A stretch of DNA of 64,000 nucleotides. It comes from Lanius collurio. Taxonomy: Eukaryota; Chordata; Aves; Passeriformes; Laniidae. The position numbers were made by a program, and so were the translations under genes. The stretch is from positions 620,001 through 684,000 of the forward strand of contig JACBWW010000016.1 in NCBI GenBank assembly GCA_020086605.1. The letters run 5' to 3'. Positions 32,721 to 47,350 of this stretch are shown here, one piece after another (the first letter of the stretch is position 1; each line of letters begins with the position of its first letter). Below the pieces are notes generated by a model that worked only from the letters and a program-made list of their open reading frames with translations, had not been told where the DNA came from and did not search any database.

Positions 32721-34755
32721 TGTTATAATTTTCTTTTGGTGGGGGAAGGTGGGATGAAATGTTGCTCAGCTGGTGGCAGAGTGATAGCAGTGCCGTGCTA
32801 GGTGCTTAGAGATTCCAGAGTCCTCTTTTCAGCTCTGCCACTGATTATTTGTGTGATCTCAAAGATTTCTGCTCACCTCAGAAGAAGAGGAGAATATTCT
32901 CTGCTTCTTATGAGCGGTAGCTACAGTCTTTTGGTTGTCAGCCACTGTGGGAGTACAAAGTTCTGTTGCTCTACCCTGTGCTTTTATTAAGGTGGTCAAG
33001 GCAATCACTCAGAAAATGGGGTTGGAAGCATCTTTGTGTGTGTGAAACATGCCTATCTTCACACTTAAAGTTGAGCACTGTCAGGATGGGCTGTCCCTAG
33101 TCTGTCAGCTCGTTTCTCTAGGTTTCTTGCCGTTAAAATAGCAAGTAACCTGAGAGGTCAGAAAGTGACAGGAGCCCTTTGCCAGCTGAGTAGAGGAGGT
33201 GATGGTTACAGCTGCCTCTGACTAGTCCCAGTTATTTTACACAGTGCTGTGGGATTGCTTTCTGGAGCAGGTTGGGCAGGTTGACAGTGAGCACAGACAA
33301 TGAGCTTCGCTCTTTTCAGGCACCAGTGGGATGGTCCTGATCCAAGACTCATTGTGCTCAAGATGAGTCTTTCTCTTGACTTTCTTGGGTGTTGTATCTA
33401 GCAGTGATGTTTCTGCTTTCTTTTGATTCTGGGAATTGCCAGCACCTGACAAAAGAGCTGGTCACTAAGAGAACGTAGTGAACATGAAGTATGCAGCATA
33501 GACCTCCCACCTGCTCCCTGGCCTTTGTCAGAGGTAGCTTCCTTCAGAGGAACCGTCTTGGTCCACCTCCAGGGCACAGCTGGGATCTGTCCAGCATTTC
33601 TTCCCTCTCTGGCAAAGGGAGGGGGATTGCCAGGCATTTCTCAGAGCATATGCATGAGCCATAGTTGGGCAATTCCACCAGGACTGTGGTTGCCAGTCTT
33701 CCAAACTGGCAATGGCACTGTAGATGATGAGAGTGTATTTGGGACTGGAACTGAAAGCGTAGCTGACCTGGGCCCCTCAAGTCTCTCCTTTCCAAGGCTA
33801 ACGTCATGTATAACTAAACCTTGCACGTTGAGCTGTCTCACACTTAATGCGCTGATCTGCACGATAAATTCTGAAATAATCCCATAAAACCTTTTTATTT
33901 ATTTTTAACCCCTTTGCTGCCTTCCCTGCCTTCCAGTTACATGATGGGTTTGTTTCTTCCATTAAATGGTTGAGGTGCTCAGATATCTCAAAACTGGAAG
34001 CATAAAACTTTATTTTTGCAAAGGCGGGATTTATTTTTTCTTTTTGTTTTTTATCCTGATCCCACCCAGTTGTCTTCACTGTTATAATTTTTTTAGTGTA
34101 ACACTGACGACTGGTGCATGCAGTGGGGAATTTGCTTAGCGAGCTTGTTCTTCTGGGCAGCTGGCCCGGGAGGGCTTGTGACACCCTTGTGTTCTCTCAC
34201 ACACCATCACAATGAAGAACTTTTGCCAGCATGGTGAGCACTGGGAGTCTAACCCAGGTGCCTTCATGTTTTTGTGAGCCTTTGCTCCTGGTGCTCTGCA
34301 GTTCCCACCAGTGATGGGTTCCTGATGTCCTGAAGGCAAAGCCCATGCACCGCTCCCTCACAGAGCCCCCCCTGTGGCTCAGCCAAAGCTCCAGCCATGG
34401 GGCTGGATGGGATCTGGAGGTTTCACCCTGCAGGGAGCAGCACGGGCTAGAATTATCCACCGTGTTCTGAGCTTCTCAGTGTGGGCTTGGTTCACCTGCT
34501 GCAAAGGCTTCTGCTCTCAGTAGTGGGGCTTGACTGGGTAATTCTGATCTCCAGTGCAGTCTGCTGGGTGCACACCTCCAACAGCCAAGATCCTTCAGAG
34601 CTGTGTGAAGGATTCTGATGCTGTCCGAGTCCTCCGGGCTGTGTTTTGTTTGTCTCAGTCAAAAGCATGAAGAATCCTTCCTCCAGCTGAGGAGCTGTTG
34701 AAGAATGTCCTTGGCATTGAGCTGTAACATGTGGCTTTGAATAACCTCAAGAGTG

Positions 34756-36736
<1,981 letters not shown>

Positions 36737-36759
36737 TAGTAGGACTTGTCTTTGCTTTT

Positions 36760-37400
36760 ACGGTCACCTAGTTTATTGCTTCTGTATTGGTCACGCCAAT
36801 GGCGGAGCTTTGCCCACAAAAAAAGTGGCGCCAGGGTAGGCTGTGTGCAGGCAGCTGGCGTCTCAGACTGTCACAGCCCATCAGCGTTTGCCCGGCACCT
36901 GCGGCCACACATGCTCCGCCGAGAGGAGCTGCTAAACAGGTGACACCTCATGTAACCATGGTGGGGAATGTCACCGTGAACACCCCACCCCAGAGATGGT
37001 TCCACACAGAGGCTAGTGGCACCATCCTGGAGCGACCAGCTAAAAATAACCCATCCCTGGCCAGCACCCGAGAGTGCAGCAAGCGAGGTGGTTCGCGGCA
37101 ATAACAGTTGCAAATAAAAGGAGGAATAAAACCCACAAAGCCAACCAGTGTCAACCCAAGAAAGCCTCGCCCAAGTGAGCTGGGGGAGGATGCGAGGGGG
37201 AGGGTGGTCTGTGGAGCATCTTCTCCTTGTTCTTGGGTGCGCTGGCGGGTTCTGACTAGCATGAAAATTCATAGCGACAAGCTGTATCGCACAGGGGGAA
37301 ATCGATCAGACACACACAAGGAGAACCCAGTGTAGATTCGGGACAGCAATCCAACTTCATTTCTCAGATCAATCGTCCACTATCTCAGCAGCGGTGACAG
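36760..37400. promoter_or_regulatory. Candidate regulatory block, CpG-bearing (intron 8)
   Basis: CpG is denser than in the rest of the intron (CACGCCAATGGCGGAGC, GAGCGACCAGC, GGTTCGCGGC, GTGCGCTGGCGG). There is a CCAAT box (36795 area), CTGTCA and GTGACAG TALE half sites, a MEF2-type CTAAAAATAA at 37040-37049 and ATCGATCAGAC near 37300. It could be an intronic enhancer or weak promoter. No start codon with a plausible protein follows. Confidence 0.3.
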
Positions 37401-37824
37401 CAAGCTGGGAGAGGAGGGCAGCCTGAAAAAGGAGGCTGTGAGCATTGAGTGGGTGGTGGCCGGGGTGTCCACAGTGGCACAGAGGAGGAGGCAGCTGCCC
37501 TGGATGTAACTGGCTGCCATAGGATGCTGATGGTTGAGATAGGGTTGAACTAGTCAAGGAGGCGATGATACTCTGGGTGGGATGGTCATCCTGCAGGTGA
37601 GACCCCAGCATGGTGCACCATCCAGCCCCATCACCCTCCACTCCCCTCCACCGTTTGTCACCTGGTGTGTGACCATCTTGCAGGATGGCCACCACTGGCA
37701 TGCAGAGAGGGTGCAGGAAAAGGGGTGCCCTGGGATGGGGGACTCTGCTCTCCTCTCTTGCGGGTGCTGGGGCTCAGTGGGCGGCTTGACGTCAGGAGGG
37801 AGAGGCAGGGAGGATTTGTGAAGT

Positions 37825-38110
37825 AATGTAATTGAACATGTGCAGATAATTATGTCTCATTACATAAGCCCCTTGCAAAAACGGCACTTGGAAATGCCAC
37901 ATGAAAGAGCCTATCGTTCCGCATTAATTTCTCTGTGCGCTGAATTTATTCCCTTTCTGGCTTTTTAATACTTGGAGAGTAAATGAATCGCAGGCTGATC
38001 ATGATAAGAGATGATACTTTTGTATAAATTAAAATACCCCCAAGGAAAGAGGCTGAGCTGATTACAGTTGCAGTTGGCTTGGAAAATAACAGTGGGCTGG
38101 GTTAAGCCAA
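37825..38110. promoter_or_regulatory. Candidate conserved non-coding element (intron 8)
   Basis: The AT-rich block begins AGTAATGTAATTGAACATGT and includes GATAATTATGTCTCATTACA, CGTTCCGCATTAATTTC, TGATCATGATAAGAGATGAT (with a GATA core) and TGTATAAATTAAAATACC. It is repeat-free and bounded by G-rich or purine-rich DNA (AG-rich at 38155-38192). It is one of the most enhancer-like segments here by motif density; function is inferred. Confidence 0.42.
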
Positions 38111-41100
38111 AATTTAGGGGGGAGGGTTGCTGCTAGGGGTTATAAGGTAGGGAGGGGATGATGGGGGAGAGGAGAAGGAAGAGAGAGAGTGAAAACGCAA
38201 AAGCTGAATAGGACAAGGAGAGCTGGATTGGTGTTTCTGGCTGTGGTTCTCTGCGAGAGAACCAGTGTTCCCATGAGTAACAATGAAAACTGGTGAGCTG
38301 AGAGTGGCAGGGGCTCGACAGACACCTCTCTGCTTCCCAGATGGGGACCCGGCATGTTTGTCATCTGATGTCTTCTCAGGCTGGTTTTCAGGGAGGGCAG
38401 GAGCCCAAACTGACCTATATTGGATGTTGTCAAGAGAGGGGCAGGTTGGCAAAGGGCCTGCACTATGTGAGTGACTCCTCAATTCCCCAAAAAGCTGTGG
38501 TAGGCATGGGGAATGAGGCAGGGAGACCAGAGCTGAGCAGATAGCTTAGGAAGCACCTTCTGGATTGCCTCTTTGTCCCCAAATACTTTGTTTCCCCTGT
38601 ATCCCAGTCAGTGCTCCAGCCTGATTGTCACTTAATGTCTTCCCATCCAGCAAGGTCCCTTGATAGATCCCGGTTTGTCCACCCTCAAGTGTGGCTGCCC
38701 TTTAGGAAGCATTCATCCTGGGTTCCTCAGTGCATGCAGAGTGGCTGTCTCCAACAGACAGGGCTTCCCTGCGTTTCCCTGAACCCTTTAATGCCAAGGA
38801 GGGGCAGTGAAAAGCTGATTGTGACACAGAAAGCTGCTGTCCCCACATCACCCGAGCATCCCCATGAGCTGCTGGAAGGAGATGAGCCGAAACCTAGTCA
38901 AGAGCCCTGTCACAATGATGTCCACACAGGACTGAGGTTAAGTCATCCCTGGAGCCCATCAGCACTGGGAAGTCAGCAGCAGGTTGCTCGGCTCCACGGA
39001 TGGAAACCTTGGCAGGGGAGACAACGCTCAGGGTTTGCCTTCCTTGATGGAGGATGAGTTTTTAAATGCACGTTCGTGGCAGCTGAGAAGAGGGATCTAC
39101 CCGAAGCCCAGTTCCCTGCGTGGCTCTGCTGCTCTGGCTGACAGGCTGCTCTGCAGAGCGGGATGGGCTGGAGTCGGTTCTGCATCGTTAGCAGGATAGT
39201 GGGAAGTGTCCCAGCCATCGCCAGCCCTGTGACCCACGGCAGTGGCTGAGACAGAGGGAGAACAGAGCCTTCTCTTCCACAGGTGGGGGCAGCGATCCCC
39301 AACAAGGGATGGGGACTCTATGACAATGGAGGGATGGTTAAGACGGGAGCTATCTTGAGGATACCCAACCTTGGGTCACACTGAGAAGAAGCAGGGACCT
39401 GCCCTCCTTTCAGGAGGTTTGGGGCCTGAGCCACCCCTTTTGGCAAACTGGGGGGCTGTAGGGTTTTGCACCATGAAGTGAAAGTTGTTAAGTGTCTGCG
39501 CTATCTGAACAGTGTTTGTTCATGGGGGTCCACATGTGTACTCAGGAGGTCTCTGAGACCAGGGGTTTCAAAGCATTTACAAAAGCTCGGGTTCTGATGG
39601 GTTCCAACAGAAGCTGGATCTGTATTGCCATAGTCCTCTGGAAGGTTCCACCCTAGAACATCACCTTTGCTGCCACTGCCTATGACTGCAAATCTACCAA
39701 GTGTTCTACTTCCCCCACATGCTAATAAATGAGTGAACTATAGTCATCCTAAAGCCCTTTCAGAAATTTTGTTTTTGACTTAATTTCACTTACAGATAAT
39801 TTTAAAGTCTAAAATGGGGAGCTGTTCTTAAAGTTCATAAGACAGTGAAGTTTTTGAATTAAAACCACTGCTGTGCCGACCTGTGCCTGTTCACAGAGCA
39901 GTGTGTTTGTGACATGGATGGGAGTGGCCAGTGGCTGGGTATGATGTGGAGTTTTGGATCCACTCTTGCCAGCAAGGATTGGTACATGAAGAAGCTGAGA
40001 GCTCCTTACTTGACCTGAGATCTTTTGTTCTAAAAATTTGAGCCTTGGGAAGAAAGGGGTTTCTCTGTTCCTCAGCTGGCTGCAGTTCATCATGGTCAAG
40101 CTTTGGTTCATGGTCATGGCCACCAGCTGGGGTATAGAAGTTGGTCTGGCAGGGCTTCAGTGCACAAGCTCCTTCTATAAGGGATGCCTTGTTGTGTTCT
40201 GATGGCAAGGGATGCCTGGCCATGACTCTTGGGAAGGGATGTCCACACAAGGCTGTCGTCTCTGATGGGTGGTAAGACCTTCAGTGCATATTGTAAGGAG
40301 GCCCTGATAGAAGCTCTTAAAAGCTCAGAGGTCTGAAAAGGCTTTGAGGCTGCTCTGTCAGACTGGCTGGTAACTGGTGGTTTTGGAGGCTGGCCTGACA
40401 CCCTGTGCCTTTGTTGGTGGGACAAGGATTTGGTCACAGGAGGTGGGATGCTGAGATAGCCTCGGTGCTAAGCAGAAGGCACCTTTAAAAATTGGCAGAA
40501 AGTCATCTCCCAGCCACATGTAGGAGGCCTGGGCAGGGAGCCAGCCAGAGGTGACAGAAATGCTGAGACCTGTAGAAATGGGCACCAAAACCAGTTGCTT
40601 CAGCCATCTTTTGCTGGGGCTCCAGACTTGGACAGTCACCAAGGCTTTGCTTGTGCTTTGGCACCAGAAGGTGACATCTGAAGAGATGCCCTGGAGACCA
40701 CTGCTCTGTCTTTGGCATCTGCCCCTCCTGAAGAAGTCACAGCTCTGTGGAGGAGCTTTGCAAGGAGAAGCAGCCTCCTCAGAGGACTCCTTTGTCTTTG
40801 AGGGAGATCCCAACAGATTTACTACAGTCAAATCCCAAGGCATCTCCTTGCTTGGAAGAGGTAGAGCCATCTGGGTGGAATTGGATGAATCCCACATGTG
40901 ACTTGATCTGTGCAGCAATGGAGTGAACTCCAAGGTGAGTGGGGATGGTGCCTGCATGCCCTCTGCCTGGGGAGCAATCCAGCCTCCTCATGGATGGCTT
41001 TTTCATACCAAAGGATGATGTTGAGATGTCACAGCCAACCTTGGGTCCTCCTTTCCATCACTTGACCCACAACTTATGATTGGGTTGGCCTCTCCCCAAC

Positions 41101-41264
41101 ATTCTCCTGACTTCCCACTGGATGCCACCAAGGCTGTGTTCAGCTACACAAACTCCTGAAGCACAGGAAGGCTCATTCCCATTCTGCAGGACCTCGCAAG
41201 GATTTTGGGGAGCAGGGTGCTGAACATGGAGCCACTGCTTGATTGCTCCTTCCAGCTAAAAAGC

Positions 41265-41730
41265 CTCGCTAAAAATAGTTGAGTACAATAGGGCCGGAGC
41301 CCTGCTCCACACAGCCCCCACCACTCTCCCCCCTCCTGCTTGCCATAACGACCCTGCAAACACTAAATGGCATCTGAGTGCATTAAGCAGCAAACTCTCC
41401 AGTGACATAGCAATTATGGCTCTGAAATAGATTTGGTGCGTCATGGAAGATAAGGGTTTTGAAAGTTTCTGTTGTGATTATAGCTTGTAACTCCAACAAA
41501 TAACAGGCTTGGTAATAAGAGGCTGCCAGCACAGCTATTGTGGTTCTCTCTCTCTGATGGCACGTAAATTGCTATTAATGTCCTAAGTGTACTTGAATAT
41601 GCCAGTCTCAGGGCGGCGGAGTTGGCTCTGTGTCTCTCTTTACGTGGCCTGTCATTGTCGGGCTGATAATCTACAGTAATTGCCGCCTCTTGCAGCAGTC
41701 CAAGACGTGTAAGGGTGGATATTGCATCTC
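41265..41730. promoter_or_regulatory. Candidate conserved non-coding element with MEF2 site (intron 8)
   Basis: It begins at a perfect MEF2 consensus CTAAAAATAG (41269-41278). It runs through GTGACATAGCAATTATGG, CGTAAATTGCTATTAATG, GCCTGTCATTGTCGGGC and TGATAATCTACAGTAATTGC. It is repeat-free, contrasts sharply with its flanks and lacks a coding frame. TALE, homeodomain and GATA-like cores are dense. Enhancer function is inference. Confidence 0.42.
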
Positions 41731-42983
41731 GGGGAGTGCAGGGATGGTCGTCAGGGCCTGGATGTGGGTGTGAGCTGGTGGGGGCAGTGGGCATGGGATA
41801 AACAGGGCTGGTAATGCTTGTGCATAGTCTGGTTTCACACTTGCATGCAAGGTGGAGTGAAGTGGGGTTTGCTAACCTGTGAGTAAGCTCAGGTCATGAT
41901 TCCTGCTTTCCTTGCTGTTGCCTGAACCATGCACATGTGGAAGAGCACACCAGCCCAAGAAGGGGTGTGCACACCTCTTGTCTTTTTTGCTTTGTGCATG
42001 CCTGCTGTGAGGTGGTGTGACTCCTCAAACGTGAGTTCTTGTGGCTCGCCTGTGGTCAGCTTTTTACTCCCATCTCAGCAGCCTCTCAGGCAGGCAGGAG
42101 CTGGGCAGCAGCACTTCAAGGTGGGGAATTTTCCTACCCTCACCTATCTGGGGTGTGCAGGGTCCCAGCTGGCAGGGCCAGTGTTGGATGATGTAGCAGG
42201 CAGGGGGACAGCCAGAGTAGGCATGTCTAAAGCGGGACAGCAACTGCTGCCAACTGGAGCTTGGGCAGTGGTTGGGAAGGATTAATTAGCTAAGCACTGA
42301 ATCAATGTCAGAGCAAGCAGAGGAGGTTGGGTGTGACACCTGCTCCTCTCCAAAGGGGATGGCAGCTGCGGAGGAGCAGCTTCTGTGCGCTGCCAGCTCC
42401 TGCCTGTGGCAGCCAGGGCCCTCAGGTATCTCAGCTCTCAAGTGCGTGGAGAATTTGGCTCTGCGTCTGTTTTTAGGAGAAGAAACGTTGTCTGCCATGC
42501 TTTGCTGCATGAGCCCTCAGATGGGATATAATGGTGGCACCTCCGTTGCACTGTGGCTTGGCTTCCCTTGATGAGGTGGGGACATGGAGCTTTTCTGGGG
42601 GACATAGCATAGCTCAGCATTTCCATGGAACCCGTTGCTTATTCTGCATGTTCACAGCACTTGGGTTCAGAAAACATTCAGGCTGGTGGTTCTGGAGTGA
42701 AATGTTTGCTATTTTCTTTCTTCCATAGGAGGAAGGGTCATAATCAGGGGTTAAAAAACCCCAAATGACCAGAGTTTGGGATTCTGGAGAAACAGTTTTT
42801 TTAAGGGATGGACTTCGTGCGAGCGCTTGCAGTTTATCAAAATCTGTTTTCAACAGAAATGTTTCTGCCCTATCCCACTGATGGAGCCCTGTGGTCTGGA
42901 GTGGGATGGGGGAGTCAGAGGGGACATCTTTGCCTCCTACCCTGGTCCCAGCTGAAGGAGAAGGTGGGGGCGGGGGGGTCTGA

Positions 42984-43154
<171 letters not shown>

Positions 43155-45644
43155 TCTCCCAGCAAATTGCATCCCTGGCTGAGCCGGCCCCGGCGGGGGC
43201 GGGAGGGGAGGGGGCCTCTCCTAACACTGCAGCAGTCAGACTGGAGGTGAAATCAATCAGCACACACAAGAAGACTCCTTCTCTTCTCTTCTCTTCGTCG
43301 GGATGCTTTTTTCAGCCAATCTGGACACTTCTTTATACTCTCTTCCCTTTCTTTTCTGGGTAGAAGCCGCTCTCCCCCTCCTCGCCACCGCCACAACACC
43401 ACTCCCTTCCCCTCCCCCCTACCCATTGAAGGTAGAAGGATTTTAAGGAGGAAAAGCAAAAATCCACCATGAAAACCAAGCCCAGAGCCTGATGCTGGGT
43501 GTCTTTCTGAGGAGCCACAAATGTACCTCAGTCACATCTTGCTCCCTCGCTAGCAGGCAGCCCCTCTGCCTCCCTTCCTTTCTCACTACCTCTCTGAAGG
43601 GAATGCCACCGTAGGGAATCTGCTCCCACCTCATCTCTGCAGCATCCTGCACTCAGCCCTGCCCCAGTGAGCTGTCCCTTGGGGTGCTGCAGGGACAGAG
43701 CAGGTGGCGCAGGCCCCGTGCATGTAGAAGGAGCCAGCCTGCTCCCCTTCACTTCCAGAAGGTACCATTCCCATTCCCAGCCCCAGGGAAACTGCCGGCA
43801 CTTCCCAGTCCCAGCCCTACTTGGCCAAGCATCCCTCCCGCTGGCTGCTGTGATCTGGATGAGCCACGAAACCCTGCTGTCTTCCCTGCCGATTGTTGGA
43901 GCGGAGGAAGGAAGGATGGGAGGCAGAGGCAGGTGAGAAGCGGTCATTGCTGATAACTGAGGTGCTTACACCTCCATGGAGCTGTGTGGGATCAGGCATG
44001 GATGGCTGATGGGACACCAGCACTTCTCTCACAACATCTGGAGAGGCTGGTGGTAGTTTTCCTGGTGAGGGCAGTGTCATGGGGTGTTGGCTCCTGCTTC
44101 CAGGAGGTGCCACACTGCTGGGCAGGAGGAGCTGGGTTCCCCAGTTCAGGCAGGACCCACAGAGGTTTATGCCACCCCCTGCATTCCCAAAGCCCTGCCA
44201 AGCTGGCAGTGAGGGATGGGCAGCAGAATGCCAGAGGCTGGAAGTGCTGGTCGGAGTGTCTCAGGTGCTTTTGGTAATGCTTCATGCCACAGGTTTGCTC
44301 TGTAGGACAGGTGGCTGCCCCACTGGGGTGTGTCTGTGTGCTGAAGCTGCTGCTTTTATCCCAGGAGTTACCCTGGGCAGTGGTCATGGAAGAACTCATG
44401 GGATTTTCTGCGCAGCTTTTCTGGTCCACTGTTGGGACAAGCAGTGGTGACTGGCAGGCGAGGCTTCATCCTGCCCCTTCAGGCTGATGCTGGGAGGACA
44501 TGGCTTTCATGGAAGAGCAGGAAGAGGCAGCACCAGTTTCCCTGGGCAGTGGGCTGAGCTACATGCCAGGGTGGGACTTCTGGCCATCAGTTCCTACAGT
44601 GAGTATGAGGAGGCTGAGCCAGCCTGCATCAGGACCCTGGGTGTGCTGGAGACTGGTGTGGGTGCAGGATGTCTTGACACTTCATAATGGATCCTGGTAT
44701 CCCTTGGGATCAATACTTTGCGCTGTTGAATGTCCACGCCCACCCTGCTTGTGCAGGCCTCAAGGGGTGAACTGCCAGGAGGGAGCAGCATTAAGCAAAA
44801 ACCATTTAAAATTAGAGCTCTGCCAAAAATATTTCCACCCTTCTACTGGAAAAAATAATGGTCCTTGCCTGCAGGGCACAGTGGTGGTGTGGCCACAGCT
44901 CTGACACACTGTTACCTTGCAGCACAGGGGCTTTATGTGTCCAACAGTTACACTTCCTGCTCCTTTTGCATCCATGCCCGGTGTGAGGACCCTGTGGCAG
45001 AACAGGCTGTGATGTGAGGGGCCTAGGGCTGCCTCCCAGCTGTGTGTTAAGAGCATGGAGAAGATTGTTTTCCTGCAAGAACAGTCAGGAGGTGCTGCCC
45101 ACCTTCCCCAGCTCTGCACCTTCCCGCTCTCCTCTTCTTCCCATGGCCTCCCTCAGTGCTGCCTTTTGTCCTCTTCCAGCTTATTTTACATGAACCTGTT
45201 CTGGCAAAGCGTTCCAGGGACACGAGAGTGGGTCAGGCCTGTTCTCGCAAGTGGCAGCAGTGCTGTGCCTTCAGGAATGCCACTGTCCCTCTTGGAAACC
45301 AACTGGGAATGAACCGAAACCACTGCCTGCTGGAGCCAGCCCACACTGGGGCTGCCCTCCCCTGCCCTGCTGCCCCTCCTGCCTATCCCCCTGCCCAGGC
45401 ACCCCCTGCGTGGGCTGGGCCCTCACTCCTTCATGGTACTTTGCAAATCCCATCCTGGGTTCCCCACTTTGTCTCTCCAGTTTGTGTTGGCGTAGCTGCT
45501 TGCTTGCCTTTTTATTTGCTTTTTTTATTTTTGGGTTTTGTTTCTCCTCCCCATTCTCCTCCCCTGCTCCAGCCCCGAGTGTTGTGGGTTTTTTTCTTCT
45601 TCTTTTTTTATTACTTTTTTTTTCTGCCCAGAAAAACCTGACTT

Positions 45645-45653
45645 CGATACCAA

Positions 45654-45687
<34 letters not shown>

Positions 45688-45765
45688 CACAAAAAAAACA
45701 CAAACAAAAAAACCTGCAGAAACTCAAAAAAAATAAAAATGAAAAAAAAAATCACAAAAAAAACT
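45645..45765. repeat. A/C-rich low-complexity tract in the 3'UTR
   Basis: Runs of AAAAC, AAAC and poly-A (for example around 45651-45712) on the + strand follow a T-rich segment at 45495-45635. The two could pair in RNA as an A-rich/U-rich duplex. No coding content. Confidence 0.8.
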
Positions 45766-45842
45766 CGATTCTTTCAGCTTTATTAACATTTTCCATTGTT
45801 TCTTGCGATTTGTGTCTCGTTCTTTGTAGTATTGATGATAAC

Positions 45843-45864
45843 GAACATTTGATAATGAATGTTC
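45843..45864 (+). other. Small hairpin in 3'UTR (7-bp stem)
   Basis: GAACATT (45843-45849) pairs perfectly with AATGTTC (45858-45864) around an 8-nt loop. It lies in an AT-rich segment (GTATTGATGATAACG before, TTGTATATTCAGATAAAGG after) that looks conserved. The stem is short, so significance is modest. Confidence 0.35.
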
Positions 45865-45928
45865 TTGTATATTCAGATAAAGGAGAAAAAAAAAACCAAA
45901 AACGCAGTCGGAATTTAATAGTGTTTAT

Positions 45929-45942
45929 AATAAAAGAATAAA
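45929..45942 (+). terminator. PBX1: Proximal tandem poly(A) signals
   Basis: Two AATAAA hexamers at 45929-45934 and 45937-45942 would give a 3'UTR of about 2.8 kb. The downstream sequence has U/GU-rich patches (CTGTTCTTTCTGTGG). Usage is plausible but unproven. Confidence 0.5.
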
Positions 45943-46333
45943 AAATGACCCTCTAGCACGCAAAATTGAACAGGGGGAATGTCCCATCCCTGTTCTTTCT
46001 GTGGCAACAGGCGCTTCATTCCTGTATAGTTTATAACATCAAACTACCTACATTCATCCTCCTTTTTTTTGTTTGTTTCTTTTTTCCCACGGTTTGGTTT
46101 TTTTTCCATTTTCTCGCATTTGTGAATTAGTTCAAGAATGCTAGAAAAGTGTAGAGTTGTGCAGACTCATTTCTTCTTACACAATGTTTAAAAAGTGACG
46201 GTAATTCATTTTGTAAAACTTTAAAAAGGAAAAAAAATGGTTGGAATAGTGAGCATTAATAGGTACAGTCTAACACTTTATGTTTCTTAACGTTGAGACC
46301 CGGAAATGAATATTTTTGGTTTTTTGGCATTAT

Positions 46334-46382
46334 TTGGTATGGGGAGGGGAGGGGGGGAGGGTGGACTTTGATGATGATGATG
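46334..46382. repeat. G-rich run followed by (ATG)n
   Basis: GGGGAGGGGAGGGGGGGAGGG is followed by a short ATG/GAT triplet run. The four G-runs could form a G-quadruplex in the 3'UTR RNA. No gene. Confidence 0.7.
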
Positions 46383-47094
46383 CTGAGTTTATTTTGACCT
46401 GTCCGAGACGATGGCCTTGCCGCTGTGTTTTTGAGCTGTGACCAGAGTGATGTGAAAAGTGATGGTGGTGTTTTGGGAGGGAGTGTTTCTCCCCAGTCCT
46501 TTCAACTCCCAGCTCCAGAAGATCCTCGTGTGGCTGCTCTGGGGCTGAGCAGTGGAATTACGTCTCCAAAGAGAGATGGAATTCCAAGGGGTTTTGGGGG
46601 AGGAGATGGGGAGTCAAGTCCTCAGCCCCCATGGCTAGGGATGTTGCTGAGCTGCCTGGAAGTGATAAAGGGTAGGAGTCCTTCCCAAGATGTGTAGATA
46701 GCTGTACACTTTGCCCTGAATCCCAGTGTCCCAAAACTGAAGGATCTGGAGCAAAGAATGTTCCAACTTCATCTTGCCCATGGACCTTGCTGAAGATGAG
46801 GTCTCACAGCCTGGCCCCAAGCCCTGGCTGCATCAGGGTGCTGAGATGGGACAGGGGGTGGGACATGGCCAAAATGGCCCCAAATCCAGCCCCAAATGCC
46901 AGTGGCTGCAGAATGGGGTTCAAGGAGGAGTGCTGAGGAAGGTGCTGGTTGGCATCACTTCAGTTTTCTCTTCAAATATTTTCCTGCTCCTCCCAAAACA
47001 CCTGAGCTTTTCACATACATCACTGACTGGTTTAGGGTTTGGGGTGTTACTTTTAACCCCAAGGTTTCCTGGAGTTCTTTTGGTTTTGTACACC

Positions 47095-47122
47095 TTTATT
47101 ATTATTATTATTTTATTATTAT
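47095..47122. repeat. (ATT)n microsatellite in 3'UTR
   Basis: About nine ATT units with one interruption (TTTT) in the distal 3'UTR. Confidence 0.85.
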
Positions 47123-47296
47123 TGAGACAATGTAAATCAGACATTGCCTGGGGGGTTGGTTTTGTCAGTTTGCTTTTTTGTTCTTGCAAAGGCCTTTCTG
47201 TCCTTTGTAAAGGTAATCCAGTTCAGAGTTGCTTTTTCTTTTCTCTATTTTTCCCCCATCTTTTTTTTTCTCTCTTCCTAATGAATTCCAAATATT

Positions 47297-47350
47297 AAAA
47301 AAAAAAAAAAAAAAAAAAGGAAAAACCCTTAAAAAAAGAAAAAAAAAAAG
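47297..47350. repeat. Interrupted poly-A tract in the distal 3'UTR
   Basis: A22 at 47297-47318, preceded by AATATT, then shorter A runs to 47350. It may cause internal priming in oligo-dT cDNA. Confidence 0.85.

Noticed and set aside
36826..36845. GTGGCGCCAGGGTAGG, resembling a retroviral primer-binding site
   Set aside because: Only the TGGCGCC core fits. No LTR pair, polypurine tract or retroviral frame lies nearby.
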